Part shown: positions 13,101 to 28,100 of the stretch, one piece after another
Position numbering within the stretch: position 1 is the first letter of the stretch
Layout of the letters: every line of letters starts with the position of its first letter
Source: Sipunculus nudus
Taxonomy: Eukaryota; Annelida; Sipuncula; Golfingiida; Sipunculidae
Direction of reading: 5' to 3'
DNA length: 64,000 bases
Assembly (NCBI GenBank): GCA_026874595.1
Contig: CM049309.1
Location: forward strand, 46,656,079-46,720,078
Made by a program: the position numbers and the translations under genes
The notes under the pieces: generated by a model
Seen by the model: only the letters and a program-made list of their open reading frames with translations
The model's database searches: none
What the model was told of the DNA's origin: nothing

Positions 13101-16100
13101 AAACTTGAAATATGAACACTGTATGGGATAATGATTTTTCATATTCAGTGTGCACCACATTTTGAGGAACTTGTACCTAGAATAATAATAGATACACAGA
13201 GATATTTTAATATTATTCCTTCACTGGCTTTAGGTAAATTTTGTCTTATCTTATACATGCATTATACATTGATGTATTATACATAGACATTAGTATTTAT
13301 ATAACATTTTCAAGGAGTAAAAGCAATAAATGGACCATAGTTTATTATAAAACACTCGACTTTATGGTAAATTGGATTTTTTTTCAGAAATTCCCTGAAT
13401 CCAAATTGCTTAGAATATGTATAAAAGGAAGTTAAAAACACAAAAATAATGTTGAGATATACATATAAATAATGCATGCATATAAAATCTTTATGAAAAC
13501 AAAACTTTGCAAAGGAACTGACATGTAATATTGCTAACTTGTGATTATAAATTAAAAGCACTTAATACAAGATCATGGTTTAAAGTGATTTGTGTACAAT
13601 ATACATTCTGAGTTTGAACCCACTACTGAAAAAGTCAGTTTTATTCACAGATTGATAAATGGTATTAAAACAAACTAACTAATAAAATATTTTTGTGGGC
13701 GCCCTGAAAATTGAAATGTAAAACTATTTTTTGAATTTTTCCATTAACTGAAAGTGTTACCCAAACTAACATCAAACTTCAAAGATTCCCATATGTTAAC
13801 TAGGCATATTATGTATACATGTATTACATGAATTACAGTATAGTCTTCTTGAAATGTAATAGTTTCTGCCTAGATTTCCATCTGAAACCATTTTGTTATG
13901 CCTGTACCCAGTAAAAAAATTTGTACCTTTTTAGAAATTACTTCTGTACTGTTTAATAGTCAACAGGGAACTTATGGTGAAAAAAAAAACAAAATTTTTT
14001 GGGGGGAAGCAGAAGAAATAAGGTCCTAAGAAAGGCTAAGAATAATCCCTGTGTACTACCTTAGTTATACTTGTTTAAATCCAGTCAATATAAAAGGCTT
14101 TAGGTATTATATATATTTTAATAAAGTGTGGCTCAAATTAAAACAACAGTTGTTGCCAATTTGAAGTATAGTAGTTGCACATCTTCATTATTAGGATTCA
14201 TTTTTCACAGCAGTATAAAGGTCATATATTATTATTGATATTATTGTGGTAGAGCTCAATTAAGTGATGCTAATTAATGGTGTATGTCAAGTTGTACTAT
14301 TAACTTTATATGTGAAGAACCATGCTGTGGGCCAGTCTGTTCCTTTGTTTAGCGCCATGTGGTCAACCCAATGGACAATCATCCCAAAAGAGAGTGTGTT
14401 TGTTGGGCCATAAAATTCTTCTATAAATTACTCAGTATTATACATATTAGCTTCAAATTTAGATTCCTATAACCATAATTAACTCTTCTTTCATCCTTGT
14501 ATCTTATTTAGTGGTGCTGCAGTTATGATTTAAGTAGATTTTCTGTGTCTGTTGAAGTTCTAAACTTTGTTTTAACCTCTACAGTAAGTAATAGCTATGT
14601 TTTAGTTTGATACTGTTTTCTACATGAATAATCTTTGTGTCACATTTCATGTGCATGTAAAGTTTCATTTAATTTCTTTAAGTAGTTTTTGTAAAAGGTG
14701 TCAGTAACATGAAGAAACACAGTTAATTGCTGTAATAGAATGTAAATTTATGTATCTGGGCATGATCCTGTCAGTGTTAATGAGCAGCCCGTCAGTGTCA
14801 TCCTGGTAGTGTCAGGGTCAAAGTATAATGATGCTGCCAGATGTCTGGGTAGCATTAGATTTGAATTGACTGCTGAGCTTGACGCACACACAAACTGACC
14901 CGTATGCTGTGTACATGTATAAAATTTATGAATACAATAAAGTCTCTATCAACTGATAACTTATTGTTTGTGTTTTTACCAGTTCCCTGCAAAAGATCCC
15001 GAGACCGCTACAATATTATCAACCAAATTCTTGCTGGCTTCATTATATACTCATAATTTATCATTATTTATAGTCAGTGGAGTGTATGTCTAAACTAATT
15101 ACATTGACTAGCCTCATAATTATTATCACTTAAAACATTGGGGAAAACTGTAACTTAGTGTAGGGTCCAGAGCAAAAGGACTAAAAATGTATTGTTATTA
15201 ATATAAACACAAATGAAGTAAGCCATTATTATATGAATTAATTATATCAAATAATTTGTGCACAAAAAATGAAAATCTTTAATTGGATGGGGGTCAAAGG
15301 GTATATTGTACTAAATGAAAATGTTTATTAATAGCAGATAATTTGACAGATTTCTGAGATCTGATTTCATTTATAACAGGATTTATTGAACAATGAAGAT
15401 ATATATATTATCCAGATTAAATATCAGTCTTAACCTTTCAACTTGCCTTCTATGATCGGACCTCAAATTCACGAAGGTTTAATTTTTGTGAATGTTTTCC
15501 TTTTTGCAAATAACACAGATTTGAACCCCCACAAACAAAATGGCAACCACAGTATAGATATAGTATCAGAATTACCAAAGGGAGAATTGTTCATAGTGAA
15601 GGTGCTCCTGTGACTTTATAAATTTACAATTGATTTGCCCTTGACAGCTGAACTGCCAGTGGCAGCATTAAAAATCAATGACAACCAGCATTATAGGTCA
15701 CATCCAAGCTGTCAGTCAATGCCGAGGCAATCCTACTCTCAATATGGATGTGCTTGTGGATTAAAACAATTGAAGGATAATGTATATAATCAACTAGTAA
15801 CAAAGGACTAGCTGAATGGACCTCATCTACAGACTAATAGTGGCAGAAACAGTCAGAAATATTCTGAGTCCACCTGACTCTGTATCTTATTCAAGGACAA
15901 GTCAAAACAGTTCCTTTGTTCAAATATTAACATGCAGACTCAATATTGGCCAGCTGCACAGGAACTAAACAATAGAAACAAATCTCCATTCCTCAGTGTA
16001 AACATTTAAGACCATTCTGTCAATTCACTGCTGAATATGCAGATGGCATGAATGGGTAGCCCAGAGTCATATAAAAAAGGGGGAAGGGGGGGGGGGCTTG

Positions 16101-19100
16101 TGAAAAAAAAGAGATAAAAATATTAATAAATTTTAATAAGCTATGTAAAATATTAAAAATTAGGAATTACCTCTGTCCATGTTTAGTATTATTAATGTTC
16201 TACTTTGATTGATCCATTAAGAAGAAAATTAGGATAAGTTTTTCATGAACAAAGGATGTTATTAACAGCTCAGTGTCTCAGTTTGTTTAATCTTGCATTG
16301 TATCAACTGTTTATTAGAGTTTATTTAAGTGAGACAACACTGATGCAACATATCTTTTCACATATTATTATTTATTATTATTATATATTATTATATAAAA
16401 TAATGTCATTTATCTTATATTGTTATGTCAGTTCTATTACCATGGCAATAAGCATTACAAAGTATGAGATGTTCACAAATGTCTCTTAATTAATATGAGA
16501 AGCTATAAGGGGTGGACCTTATAGATATGTTAACTGAGAAACCGCCAGGTGTATTAAGATACCTGGTTTCATACAGGTACATATGAATTCTTATCAGCTG
16601 ATAAGACCTGGTAGTAGGTTATGTATACCGTGTGCCCATCAGTGTGTGGTAAGGGCAAACGGGAAATTTGTATGGAAATTGTATTTACTTTTATATAAAG
16701 TATCATTTCAGTTTTCTTACATATATGTTTTGTAATATATAAGTATATATGTTAATTAACATAATTTTAAAAATTTATTTCAAGACAGGAAATATATTGT
16801 AACAGAAAGTTATTCTTTTAAGAATGCAAACTGTATATGTATATATATCTGGTAGTATTGTCTATATTTTGTCAAGTAATTTCTAATAAAATGAATATAG
16901 ATTGTATTGTTAAATAAAACCCACAAATCTTCCTGAGGATGAAAATAGAGAAAAAAGTTGTCAAGATAATTATAACAAGTGAAATATATTATTAAATGGA
17001 AAACAAGTTAAACACTAAATTTAAAGCATATGTTTACATGTAAAGGTGTTATAGGTTGGAATTTTTAAAAAATATGTGGCTTTGTGTCTGATGTATTGTC
17101 TATATTCTATATTCAGATAATTCATATGATAATAAAATAAAATTAAAATGCATTCCTTAATAAAAACCCAAAAAGCTCATGATGAAGAGAATAGAGAAAA
17201 AAGGTATTACGATAAAGTAGGATAGATTGGTTATTAAAAACTAAAACAGAAAAAAAATTAAATGTTACTTTAAGGTAAAACTCATTTACTGTTTACATGT
17301 AATGCTATTGTTGGTGTCAGCCCACAGACAGGATATACCAGTTTTAGGCAATTATGCCATGTGGATAATGTGTATATCTGGCCATTTGTGGCATGTGGGT
17401 TTGGTCATTACAGTGTAATGCAGGTTTTTCTCTATGTGGATATCAGCTTAAATTCAGGCCATGCATAGTATAGTTATCTGTGATAAATGACAGTGGCTGC
17501 TCATATGTTCACTTATACCACGGTTAATATTTAGGAAACCTCACTAAAACACATTGTGGATTAAACAGATGTTAGCATATAAGGATAGAAGCATATTGTG
17601 ACAAAACTGAAAAATAATGATAATAGCCAGGTTTGGATGTGTTGTATTTATCATGAGCATACGTGACAGTGGCCATACTGATGCCAGTTGTACATGTGGG
17701 AAAGTGACAGAAGTGAGATAATGAACACACATGTATGAGTGAATTAAAGAGACATAGAGGTATAAATACACGCAGTGGGACTGAGCATGCAAGAAGCCTT
17801 CATTGTAGTAACACCTGTTCCACAAGAGCCTGAATTCCACTGATCAATTTCTACCAGTTTAAATACGCGACTAAATGCACAGCTGAAGCCTGTATTGTGC
17901 TGGGGGCCTGTTATTTGCTCATGTCAGCTGATGGATGCACCAGTGATGATGGCTGTGGTACTAGCATCTCTGCCATATGGAACCGTACAGAAACTTCTTC
18001 AGACTCTGACGACTTGTACGATTTTTCTGAGGAAACCCCCTTGATTGAGGAAACCAAGGCTAGTGGATCACAGGACTGGATTCAGAGTGACGACGGATCT
18101 CTGGATCCTATTTTCCTGTCCTTGCACAGTTCCACACCTGATGCTGATAAACCTGTTTCATCCATGCCGCCTGATTTGTCCCAGTTATCTCTCAGTGAGC
18201 AAGTCCAGCAAAAGCCTTTAACTCAGGATGATAAACAAGCATGCAAACTGGTTGCTACAAGATACAGGTATGAGAATCGAATATGTCAAAGCAATGAGAC
18301 AAAAGATGGGTCTGATAAACAAGTAAGCACTATTAATGATACCACAGATGAATCTGGTAAGCAAATGTGCAATACGTTTGATACTATAGACAGATCTGAC
18401 AATCAAATCTGCAATAAGGATGAGACAAAGGATGGATATTATAAACAAATCTGCAGTTTAGAAAAGACTTCAGTTGGACTAGATAAACAAATATACAGTA
18501 TTGATGAGACAAAATGTAAATCTGATGAACCAACATGTTGTATGGATAAGACAAAATGTGGCTCTGATATACAAATAAATAATATTGATGAGACAGAAAT
18601 GGCATCTGATAAGCAAATATGCAATATGGATGAGAAAAAAGATCAGCCTCGCAGAAAAAATTGCGATATTGATGATGCAGTACAAATTCACAGTGCAGTC
18701 AGTTCAAAACATTTATTGAATGAGTACATTTTCAGTGAGAATGGTCCAAAATTGGGACCCAGTTTTAATAATAAGGGTGAGCCACTCTCAAAAGGTAGGA
18801 CAGTTGATGAGACAGAAGTTAACAATGTTCTCTGTGATAGCCTTGGACTTATCCAAGAAAATTATGCAGTGCTTACTGATGCCAATATGATACAAGAAGA
18901 AGTAGAACCTATCAATCTCGATTCAACAGATACCAGTTTACTTGGAATCCAGACACATTCAAAGGTAGGTGGCATCAAGTTGACTTTCACCAAACACAAA
19001 GGTCTTTATGAAAGCCTGCAGAAGGAACGTGAGGAACGTATAAAGAAGGAGAAAGCAGAAAAGGCTGCTGCGTTGGAAAAGGCAAAAAGAGAAGCCCAGT

Positions 19101-22100
19101 GGCTAATGTCCAGGAAAAGGTCAGGGTCATTTGATAACGACAGACCCAGATGGAGACGAAGATGGACCCGGGGTAATAGAGATTCCGATGGATATAGTGA
19201 TGAAAGCAGGAGATGGAAAAACAGGGGGTCAAGGCAAAGAGGTAAAAGCAGAAGTAGGAGCAGAATCAGGACAAGATATAGGAGTCAAAGTAAAAGCAGG
19301 AGAACAAAAAGTTATAGGTATAGGAGCAAGAGCAGGACCAGAAATAGGAGTAGGAGCAAGAGTAGTACAAGAAAGAGGAGTAGGAGCAAGACCAGACAAA
19401 GGAGTAGAAGCAGGACCAGAAACAGGAGTCGGAGCAAGAGTAGTACAAGAAAGAGGAGTAGGAGCAAGACCAGACAAAGGAGTAGAAGCAGGACAAGAAA
19501 CAGGAGTCGGAGCAAGAGCAAGACCAGAAATAGAAGTAGGAGCAAAACCAGACAAAGGGGTAGGAGCAGGACAAGAAACAGGAGTAGGAGCAGGAGTGGA
19601 ACCAGAAATAGGAGCAGGAGCAGATATAGGACTAGGAGCAAGAGCAAGGCCCGAAATAGGAGTAGGAGCAAAAGCAGGACCAGAAATAGGAGTAGGAGCA
19701 AGAGCAGGACCAGGAGCAGGAGCAAGAGCAGGACCAGAAATAGGAGTAGGAGCAAGAGCAGGGCCAGAAGTAGGAGCAGGAGCAAGAGCAGGACCAGAAA
19801 TAGGAGTAGGAGCAAGTCCAGACAAAGGAGTAGGAGTAAGACCAGAAACAGGAGCTGGAGTAGGTCCAGAAACAGGAGTAGAAGCAAGATGAGACACAGG
19901 AGCAAGAGCAGAACTAGATATGGGACCAGAAGCAAAAGCAAAGAAAGAAATGAAAGTCAAAGCAAAAGCAGATGCATGAGCAGAAGCAGAACCAGTAATA
20001 GAAATAAGTCAGGAAGTAGGAGCACATCAGAAAGTAGAAGCAGTAGAAGTGGGAGCAGAGCCAAAAACATTTGTGAAATGGAGGGCAAGGATTCATATTT
20101 ATGTGAGAATAATTGCCAAGAGAAATATCAGGATACTGAGTATAATGACATCCTGGAAAGATCAGACAATGATGAATATGAAAGGAAAGACCAGAACCTC
20201 CAAAATATCTCAAATCATTTGACCAGAAACAGTCAGGAAATAGTTCCTGGTAAAGTCGAGAAGCAGGATAGCTGTGTTGGTGAAGGCAAGAGTAAAGGTT
20301 CTGTCTATACTGGTGAAAGTTGTAGTAGTGAGGAGGAGGTTGGGAGACAGAGTAGGGATAAATGCAAGAGAGGGAGGAACAGTAGCAGTTGTAGCAGCAG
20401 TCAGAGCAGAGCTTGTTCAGGAGACAGAAAGAAAGCTAAAAGTCACAGCCACAACAGCAAGACAGCAAGAATATCCAGTGACAAAAGTAGCAGAAGCAGG
20501 TCAAGGTCAGTTGACAGCATGGAAGCCAGGAATGCCAGTCACAGTGTTGATAAAAGTACAAGCTCAGATAATCAGGTGATGAGAATGGTAAGGAATGTAC
20601 ACATGCTTGAAAGTGAAATAAGTTACACAAATGAATCAGAAACAAACATTGATAAGATGCTGTTTGATGCTCAAGACCACCCTGAAACATGCATTGATAA
20701 CAGTGAAACAAAGAAGGATGTGGACAGTAGATTGGAGGAATGTCAGATCATTAGTAAACAGAACAGTGAGGTAATCAGAGAAATAGAAATGTATACTTCA
20801 GATGATGGAAATATAACCAGAGAGAAAACTGAGATAAATGCATTAGAAGTTCCTGTAGAAAATGTCAAAGATGCTGAAATTAAAGAATGTGTGCAGGATA
20901 GTCAAAAAGTTTATTCGGATACAGATGGCTACTCACCACCGAGTCCTGTTCACAGTAGATGTGGCGATACAGCCATTGATGTTTGTGGTATATATTATGG
21001 TAAACCAAGCAGAGAAGTTTATGAGGAGTCCAGTCAGTTCAGAGATTCAGAGGCTGTACCTTGCAGAGATTGTGTTGCTGTGTCAGCTCAATGGTTCCAA
21101 CATCATAGCAACAGTGGTAATACCAATTACAGCAGTAAGACAAGTTCATCAAATTTTATTCCTGATGAGTTTGAAACAAATATTTCAGCTGAAATATCTA
21201 GTGATAAGATTACACTTGACAGAGAAAATGCCTTTGGTGGACGCAAGAAGAACATAAGGTCAGTAAACAGATTTGCTGCAGCAGGTATTGTTGTGAATGT
21301 TGAAAATGTTTCTGTGATCACCAAATCAGAGGATAATCAAAATTCTGGCATGCAAAGTGCCATAGTCTGTGATTATATTGACAGTGACAGTGTTGACAAT
21401 AACGTAAAAACCACAGAATGTCCTGAGGGAAACAAAGAAGGTCAAGCTGAATCTAAGTCTATACAGAACTTTACCATAAATATAGATGAGCCGTCAACAC
21501 TGCCCAACATTGGTATTTATCAATGCTCTGCACAGCCACTTCTAATATCACATTGTATCAAGGATGCAGAAAATAGAAATATAAAAGAAATAAACAGAAA
21601 GTGCAGTGAAAAACAAAACTCAGATGTTGGATCTAAGTTATCGTTGAGGAATTCCTCATACCCAAACAGTAAGACGCAAAATTGTAAAATTTTAAATGAT
21701 AATCACAGTGGTGACAAACATGCACAAGTTTCCATCATGCCAGAATCAATGATTACTCTAGTAAGAGATGATGAGTTGAAAGGTCAAGGGAAGTCATCAT
21801 CTGTCACACAAAAAAACTGTTCCAACAAACCAGAAAAAGATAAACATCCTGCTAGTGATATAGTTGACAATGAGGTAAGTTCTGGAAGTAATAACTCTTG
21901 TAACCTTAACCCAGAGTCAGATGACAGTTGCAGCAGGGACAGCCTTGAGTCAGATGATAAAAGCAGCTGCAGTAGGCATTGCTGCGAGTCAGGTGACAGC
22001 TCTCCTGGATCTGGCTGTGTACCTGATGACACCTGTGAGTCTGACAGCAGCACATTACAGCATAGTTATAAATATGAGGACAGCTCTACCAGAGCCAGCT

Positions 22101-25100
22101 GTGAATCTGTGGACACATCTTCAAGGCACAGCTGTGATTCAAATGACAATACATCCAGACACAGCTGTGAGGTGCAAGGTAGCTCTTCCAGACACATTTG
22201 TGAACCAGAGGATAGCTTTTCCAGACACAGCTTTGGGTCAAAGGAGAGTTCATCCAGACACAGCATTGAACCACAGGAGAGCTCCTCTATATACAGCTGT
22301 GAGCAAAAGTACAGCTCATCCAGACACATTTGTGATCTAAAAGACTTATCTTCCATACAAAGCTTTGAGCCAAAGAACAGCTCTTCCAAACACACCTGTG
22401 AACCACAGGAGAGCTCTTCCAGACACAGCTGTGAGCCAAAGGACAGCTCTTCCAGAGACATCTGTGAGCAAAGTAATTGCTCTTTCTTACACAGCTTTGA
22501 ACTAAAGGAGAGCTCCCCCACAGACAACTTAAAAACAAGAGAGTACTATTTTGGAAACAGCTGCAAATCTAGAGAAAGTAAGCCTGAGACTGTTCTCAAA
22601 GTCTGTGGTCTCATTGAAAATGCTTTTCAAACAAGGAGTTCTCAGGACAGTCAGAAACAAGTACAACCTGAATCATCAGAGAGCAGTTTTACTCAATCCC
22701 CTTGTCACGGGACTAGTGATTTTGTAGACAATAATAGTGCTTTGTATCAGGCTGGTCAGAACAGTGACTTTAAAGTTGCACACAGCCTTGAGAATGATTC
22801 TGAGGAAAAACAAAGGTATCTGACAAAGCAGCAAGAGGAATGCAGTGATCCTGTGATATACAGTGAGGGAAGTGGTGCAATATTAGTTGACAGCTCATCT
22901 GAAAAAAGCAGTTCCACATATGAAAGTGGAAGCAGTTCTGAAGATGAGAGCAGCAGCAGCTCATCAGACTCATCAAGCAGTTCCAGCAGTGGTTCCAGCA
23001 GCAGTTCTAGTAGCAGTAGTAGCAGCAGTGACAGTGGTAGCAGCAGTTCTGATAGTGAAGATGACAGTTGCTCATCATCAGGGTCAGAGTCCAACAATGT
23101 TTCTACTGTAACTTGGTGCATCAAACATGGAAAACCAAATCATTATGAAAACCAGCATAGTGAACTCTCAAACAGTAGCCAGTCACCAGAAGAATGCAAA
23201 GATTGGAGCAGACCTGCACCCAACAGTTCTTCATCTAGTATAGGATTGCAGCAGATCAAAAAGGGTAAGCAACAGAGGTTTAACAAAACTAGGGATATTG
23301 CTTTTGGTAACACAAAATCTGATAAGAGTTTGAGATTTGGGAAACCTGTTAATCATGAAAGTTCTGTCATATCAAGTGCTAGTGCTTTAGACCATGGTCC
23401 AATATCTCCAGTCGAACCTCAGCGTATGATGGTTTTTGCTGATGGAAAGGATAATGGCAGCTTCATTTCTGTAAAAACACAGAAGACAACCTTACCTCTT
23501 GTACCAGTAATACCACTATGTGCACCAGAATGCATGGATTACTTACCCCTACTTACTAACCTGGATGATAAGAAAATTGATGATGATGGTGGTCATGATG
23601 CTGATATTGATGATGATCCATATACTCTATGCACTGACAACAACCTGTCTCTGTTCACAGAGTACCCAAATGATCCTGAAGCCCCAGAGGTCCAGAAATC
23701 ACAATATCAGGAGAAACAGAAGCTCCAAGGAACTCCTTTCTCTTCTGAGAATGGGAATGAAATGCTGAAGGAAAGCCAACAGCCAGACATTGGAAAACGG
23801 AAAGGGAGTTATAAATGCAGAGTTGATTCCACAGAAATGATGCCCAAGATGGATGAAATGATCAGTGATACACCAGTAAGTGCTGAATATGTAGAAAAGA
23901 AGCATGTAAACAGTGCTGGCTCGAACTGCTCAGAAAATGTGAAAAGTTACAATGAAAGTTATTCATATCCCACCAACAACAACATACCTCTTTCTCAAGG
24001 AGATAAGAATAACATCCCTTCATCTGATGATGAGGAGGAAGAAGAAGATGATAAATATGACCTTGACCCCCAAAATGACCTCTACCTGCAGATACTAGGA
24101 ATTCATAGCAACCCAGTACCCACCAATGTATATTCATTCAAAGATTCAAAACTGAAAACAACTACCTCATCTGTTGACAAACAAAAACATATCTGTGCTG
24201 ATAAGTTGACTGGTGCCACCAATCAGCAGATAAACGAGAAAGTGATAGGACCAACTGACAGCAAAGATATATGTGATAATAAGTTGGAAAATTATTATGG
24301 TAGGAAAGGAGTGGCAATGGCTTGCCAGAAAGAACAGGACATCATGTCTGATGAACAATTCTTGAAGGAAGGTACAGTTTCTGATATAAATGCAAATGTA
24401 ACAAAAATAAGGCCAGGTGATAAAAGTGGATACATTAAAGAGCAGAATTTGGAAGACAGTGTGAAGGATCATGTTGAAAAGTGTCCAGCAGAAAATAAGG
24501 ACAGAGGTGTGTGTAAACCACTCGCTATCAGTGGTCTGAATGATAAATCGAAGGGAGATGAAAATTTAAATAGTACAACCCAAACTGAAAGTGATGAAGT
24601 ATTATCAAAACAACATTTTAATGACATTGAAAGTTATCATGATAATCTGACCAAAGAAGCAAACAAAAGTATATTTAAAACACCTATTGTGATGAAGTTA
24701 AACACCAGAACAAAAAGGTCTAATGTATTTCTGAAAGAGACCATTACAAGCACTGAGCATGGAAGCTCTCATGAGAGTACTTATAAACGAAAGGATAAAG
24801 AAAACCAGGATGGGTCACCTGTGGAAAATATTAAAAAGATCAAAAGTCTTAAGAGCTTGGAACAAAGTTCATCTTACCCTAAGTCTGGTAAGATCATTCT
24901 TAATGACAGCCACAGAAATGAAAATTGTACAGACAAAAATGTTAGAGTGAATAATGAAGAAAGAGAAAAGGAGACTAATGAGCGTGAAATAATAGACAGA
25001 AATGATATGCAAGATAGGAATATTGAAAAGATGACGAGCAGAAATAGAAATTCTGAGCAAAAGGATGAACATAGTAACTCTAGAAACAAGAGAGAGTATC

Positions 25101-28100
25101 GTGATACAGAAAATTGTAGCAGAGATCAGAATGGTTCTGACAGAGATCAAGACAAAAAGCGCAAGAAAAAGAGCAGGGATGAAAGTAGGGAGAACGGTAG
25201 GGATAAAAGCAGGGAAAGGAGCAGAGAAAGAGAGAGTCAATATCGAAAGAAATCGTCTTCCAGGAGTTACAGAAGCAGATCCAGAGAAAGAGATACCAGA
25301 TACAAAGATTCATACAGGTCAAGGTCAAAAAGGTCAAGAAGTAAAGAACGTAGAAGTTCAAGGTCACAAAGGTCAAGGAGTAAAGAGCGCTATGGCAGTT
25401 ACAGAGATAAAAAGTTGTATCAGGAGAGACATGAAAGGGATCTGCAGGCCTACCGAGAGTATTTATACATGTATTGTTACTACACTAAATGGAGAGTACA
25501 AGATCTGGTGCCAGTTGAAGAGTGTCCTCACAAAACAGAGAAGGAAGCAGAGAAATGTGACCGCTGTAAAGGCCACAGCATCAGGTATTGGTTGTTACTT
25601 TAATTCAAACACTCAGACTCCATGAGTATATGTTATAAATTATTCCTGGTATGTATCTTATGTTCTTTTGACATGCATACCAGGCCCGCATCTTTTCCAA
25701 ATACAGGCCTGAGCCAAAACTGCAGTCAAACCCCTTAAAATTATGTGCTCGGTATAATTAGGAAAACCATTAATAGAATGATGATGTATAGAGATATTTG
25801 TGATTTGCAGGTAATGGAAATATTTTTATTATGCCCCCGCCACAAAGTGGCCGGGGCATATAGTTTTACCCATGTCCGTCATTCCGTCATTCCGTCATTC
25901 CGAAATGAAACAGTTGTACGGACTTTTTTTCACAATGCCTGCAGATATTGGCCTGATTTTTGGTGTGTGGACAGATATAGACCAGTTACAGATCGAGTTC
26001 GCGTTTCGTCCTGGTTGACCTACTTTTGACCGTTTTACGGCTCCTAAACTTAGAAATTTTCATGAAAAATAGAAATATTCATGACAGATACACATGTATG
26101 GACTTTTTTTTCGCAATGCCTGCAGATATTGGCCTGATTTCTGGTGTGTGAGCAGATATAGACCAGTTACAGATCGAGTTCGTGTTTCGTCCTGGTTGAC
26201 CTACTTTTGACTGTTTTACGGCTCCTAAACTTAGAAAATTTCATGAAAAATAGAAATATTCATGACAGATACACATGTACGGACTTTTTTTCGCAATGCC
26301 TGCAGATATTGGCCTGATTTTTGGTGTGTGAGCAGATATAGACCAGTTACAGATCGAGTTCGCATTTCGTCCTGGTTGACCTACTTTTGACTGTTTTACG
26401 GCTCCTGAACATAGAAAATTTCATGAAAAATATGAAATTTCATGACAAATACACATGTACGTTTTTTTTTTTCTCAGTGCCTGCAGATATTGGCCTGATT
26501 TTTGGTGTGTGGACAGATATAGACCAGTTACAGATCGAGTTCGCGTTTCGTCCTGGTTGACCTATTTTTGACCGTTTTACGGCTCCTAAACTTAGAAATT
26601 TTCATGAAAAATAGAAATATTCATGACAGATACACATGTACAGACTTTTTTTCGCAATGCCTGCAGATATTGGCCTAATTTTTGGTGTGTGGGCAGATAT
26701 AGACCAGTTACAGATTGAGTTCGCGTTTCGTCCCGGTTGACTTACTTTTGACCATTTTACGGCTCCTGAACATAGAAAATTTCATGAAAAATATGAAATT
26801 TCATGACAAATACACATGTACAGACGTTTTTTCGCAATGCCTGCAGATATTGGCCTGAATTTTGGTTTGTCGGCAGATATTGACCAGTTACAGATGGAGT
26901 TCACGTTTTGTCCCAGTTGACCTATTTTTGACCGTTTGACGGTGCTCTAACATAGAAAATTTCATAAAAAAGGTATACATGTATGGACTTTTTTTCGCAG
27001 TGCCTGCAGATATGGGCCTGATTTTTGGTTTGTAGGCAGATAATGACCAGTTACAGATCGAGTTCTTGTTTTGTCTCAGTTGACCTACTTTTGACCATTT
27101 GAATGCTCCTGAACATAGAAAGTTTCATGAAAAATATAAATTTTCATAACAAATGCATATGTACTGACTTTTTTTCCTCAATGCCTGCAGATACCACCCT
27201 GATTTTTTTTGTGTGGGCAGATAATGACAGTTACAGATCGAGTTTGCGTTTCATCCTGGTTGACCTACTTTTGATTTTTTTACGGATCCTAAACATAGAA
27301 AATTTCATGAAAGACAGAAATTTTTATGGAAAATGCTCATGTATGGACTTTTTTTCACAATGCCTGCATATACTGGCATGATTTTTGGTGTGTTGCTTGA
27401 TAATGACCTGTTACAAATCGAGTTTGCATTTTGCCCTTGTTGACCTACTTTTGACCATACGACACCTCCTGAACTTAAAAAATTTTCCAAATTTTACAAA
27501 TGTTTCTAATTTGCCCAAGGCGGGGGCATTCGTGTCGTTCCGACACATCTAGTTTATTACTGTATCAGCTACTGGGTCTTATTCAAATTTGATTTGCACA
27601 TTCAGGTGCATATACATATGTTTAAAAAAAATTTGAAATGCAGTCAAATATTATAGAGAGCAAAAGTTTTACAAAGTATCAGAACAAAATATAATACAAA
27701 GGGGTATTATTTATATGACAGACTAAAATTTTGCCCTGATAGTGTATCAGCAATAGTTTTCTAAATAGTGGAATTAAAAATGGGTTGTGAGAACTGAATT
27801 TACTCATGAAAATCTAATTGCAACAGGCTAATGTAGAATTATTGATAATGAAAATGCAAATTCAGACTAAATTAATTTATTTGCTGTACCTACATTCTTT
27901 TACAGTTACTGGCAGACTTGTCTCAGAAAGATGATATATAGCATGCCGTATAAAAATGATCATTCATCATGAACTCATTTTGTTATAACAGTCGTCTCAT
28001 TTGTGGTATTTGATTATCACAAATGCCATGGTGTCTATTATATAGATACATATCAGTAAATCTCTTTACCTTATAGAGGTTTCTGTAGGCATATGAAATA

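Noticed and set aside
19229-19960. Long antisense and alternate-frame reading frames (up to 253 residues) over the RS tract
   Set aside because: The minisatellite period is a multiple of three and stop codons are absent from its unit in several frames; these are composition shadows of the RS frame.
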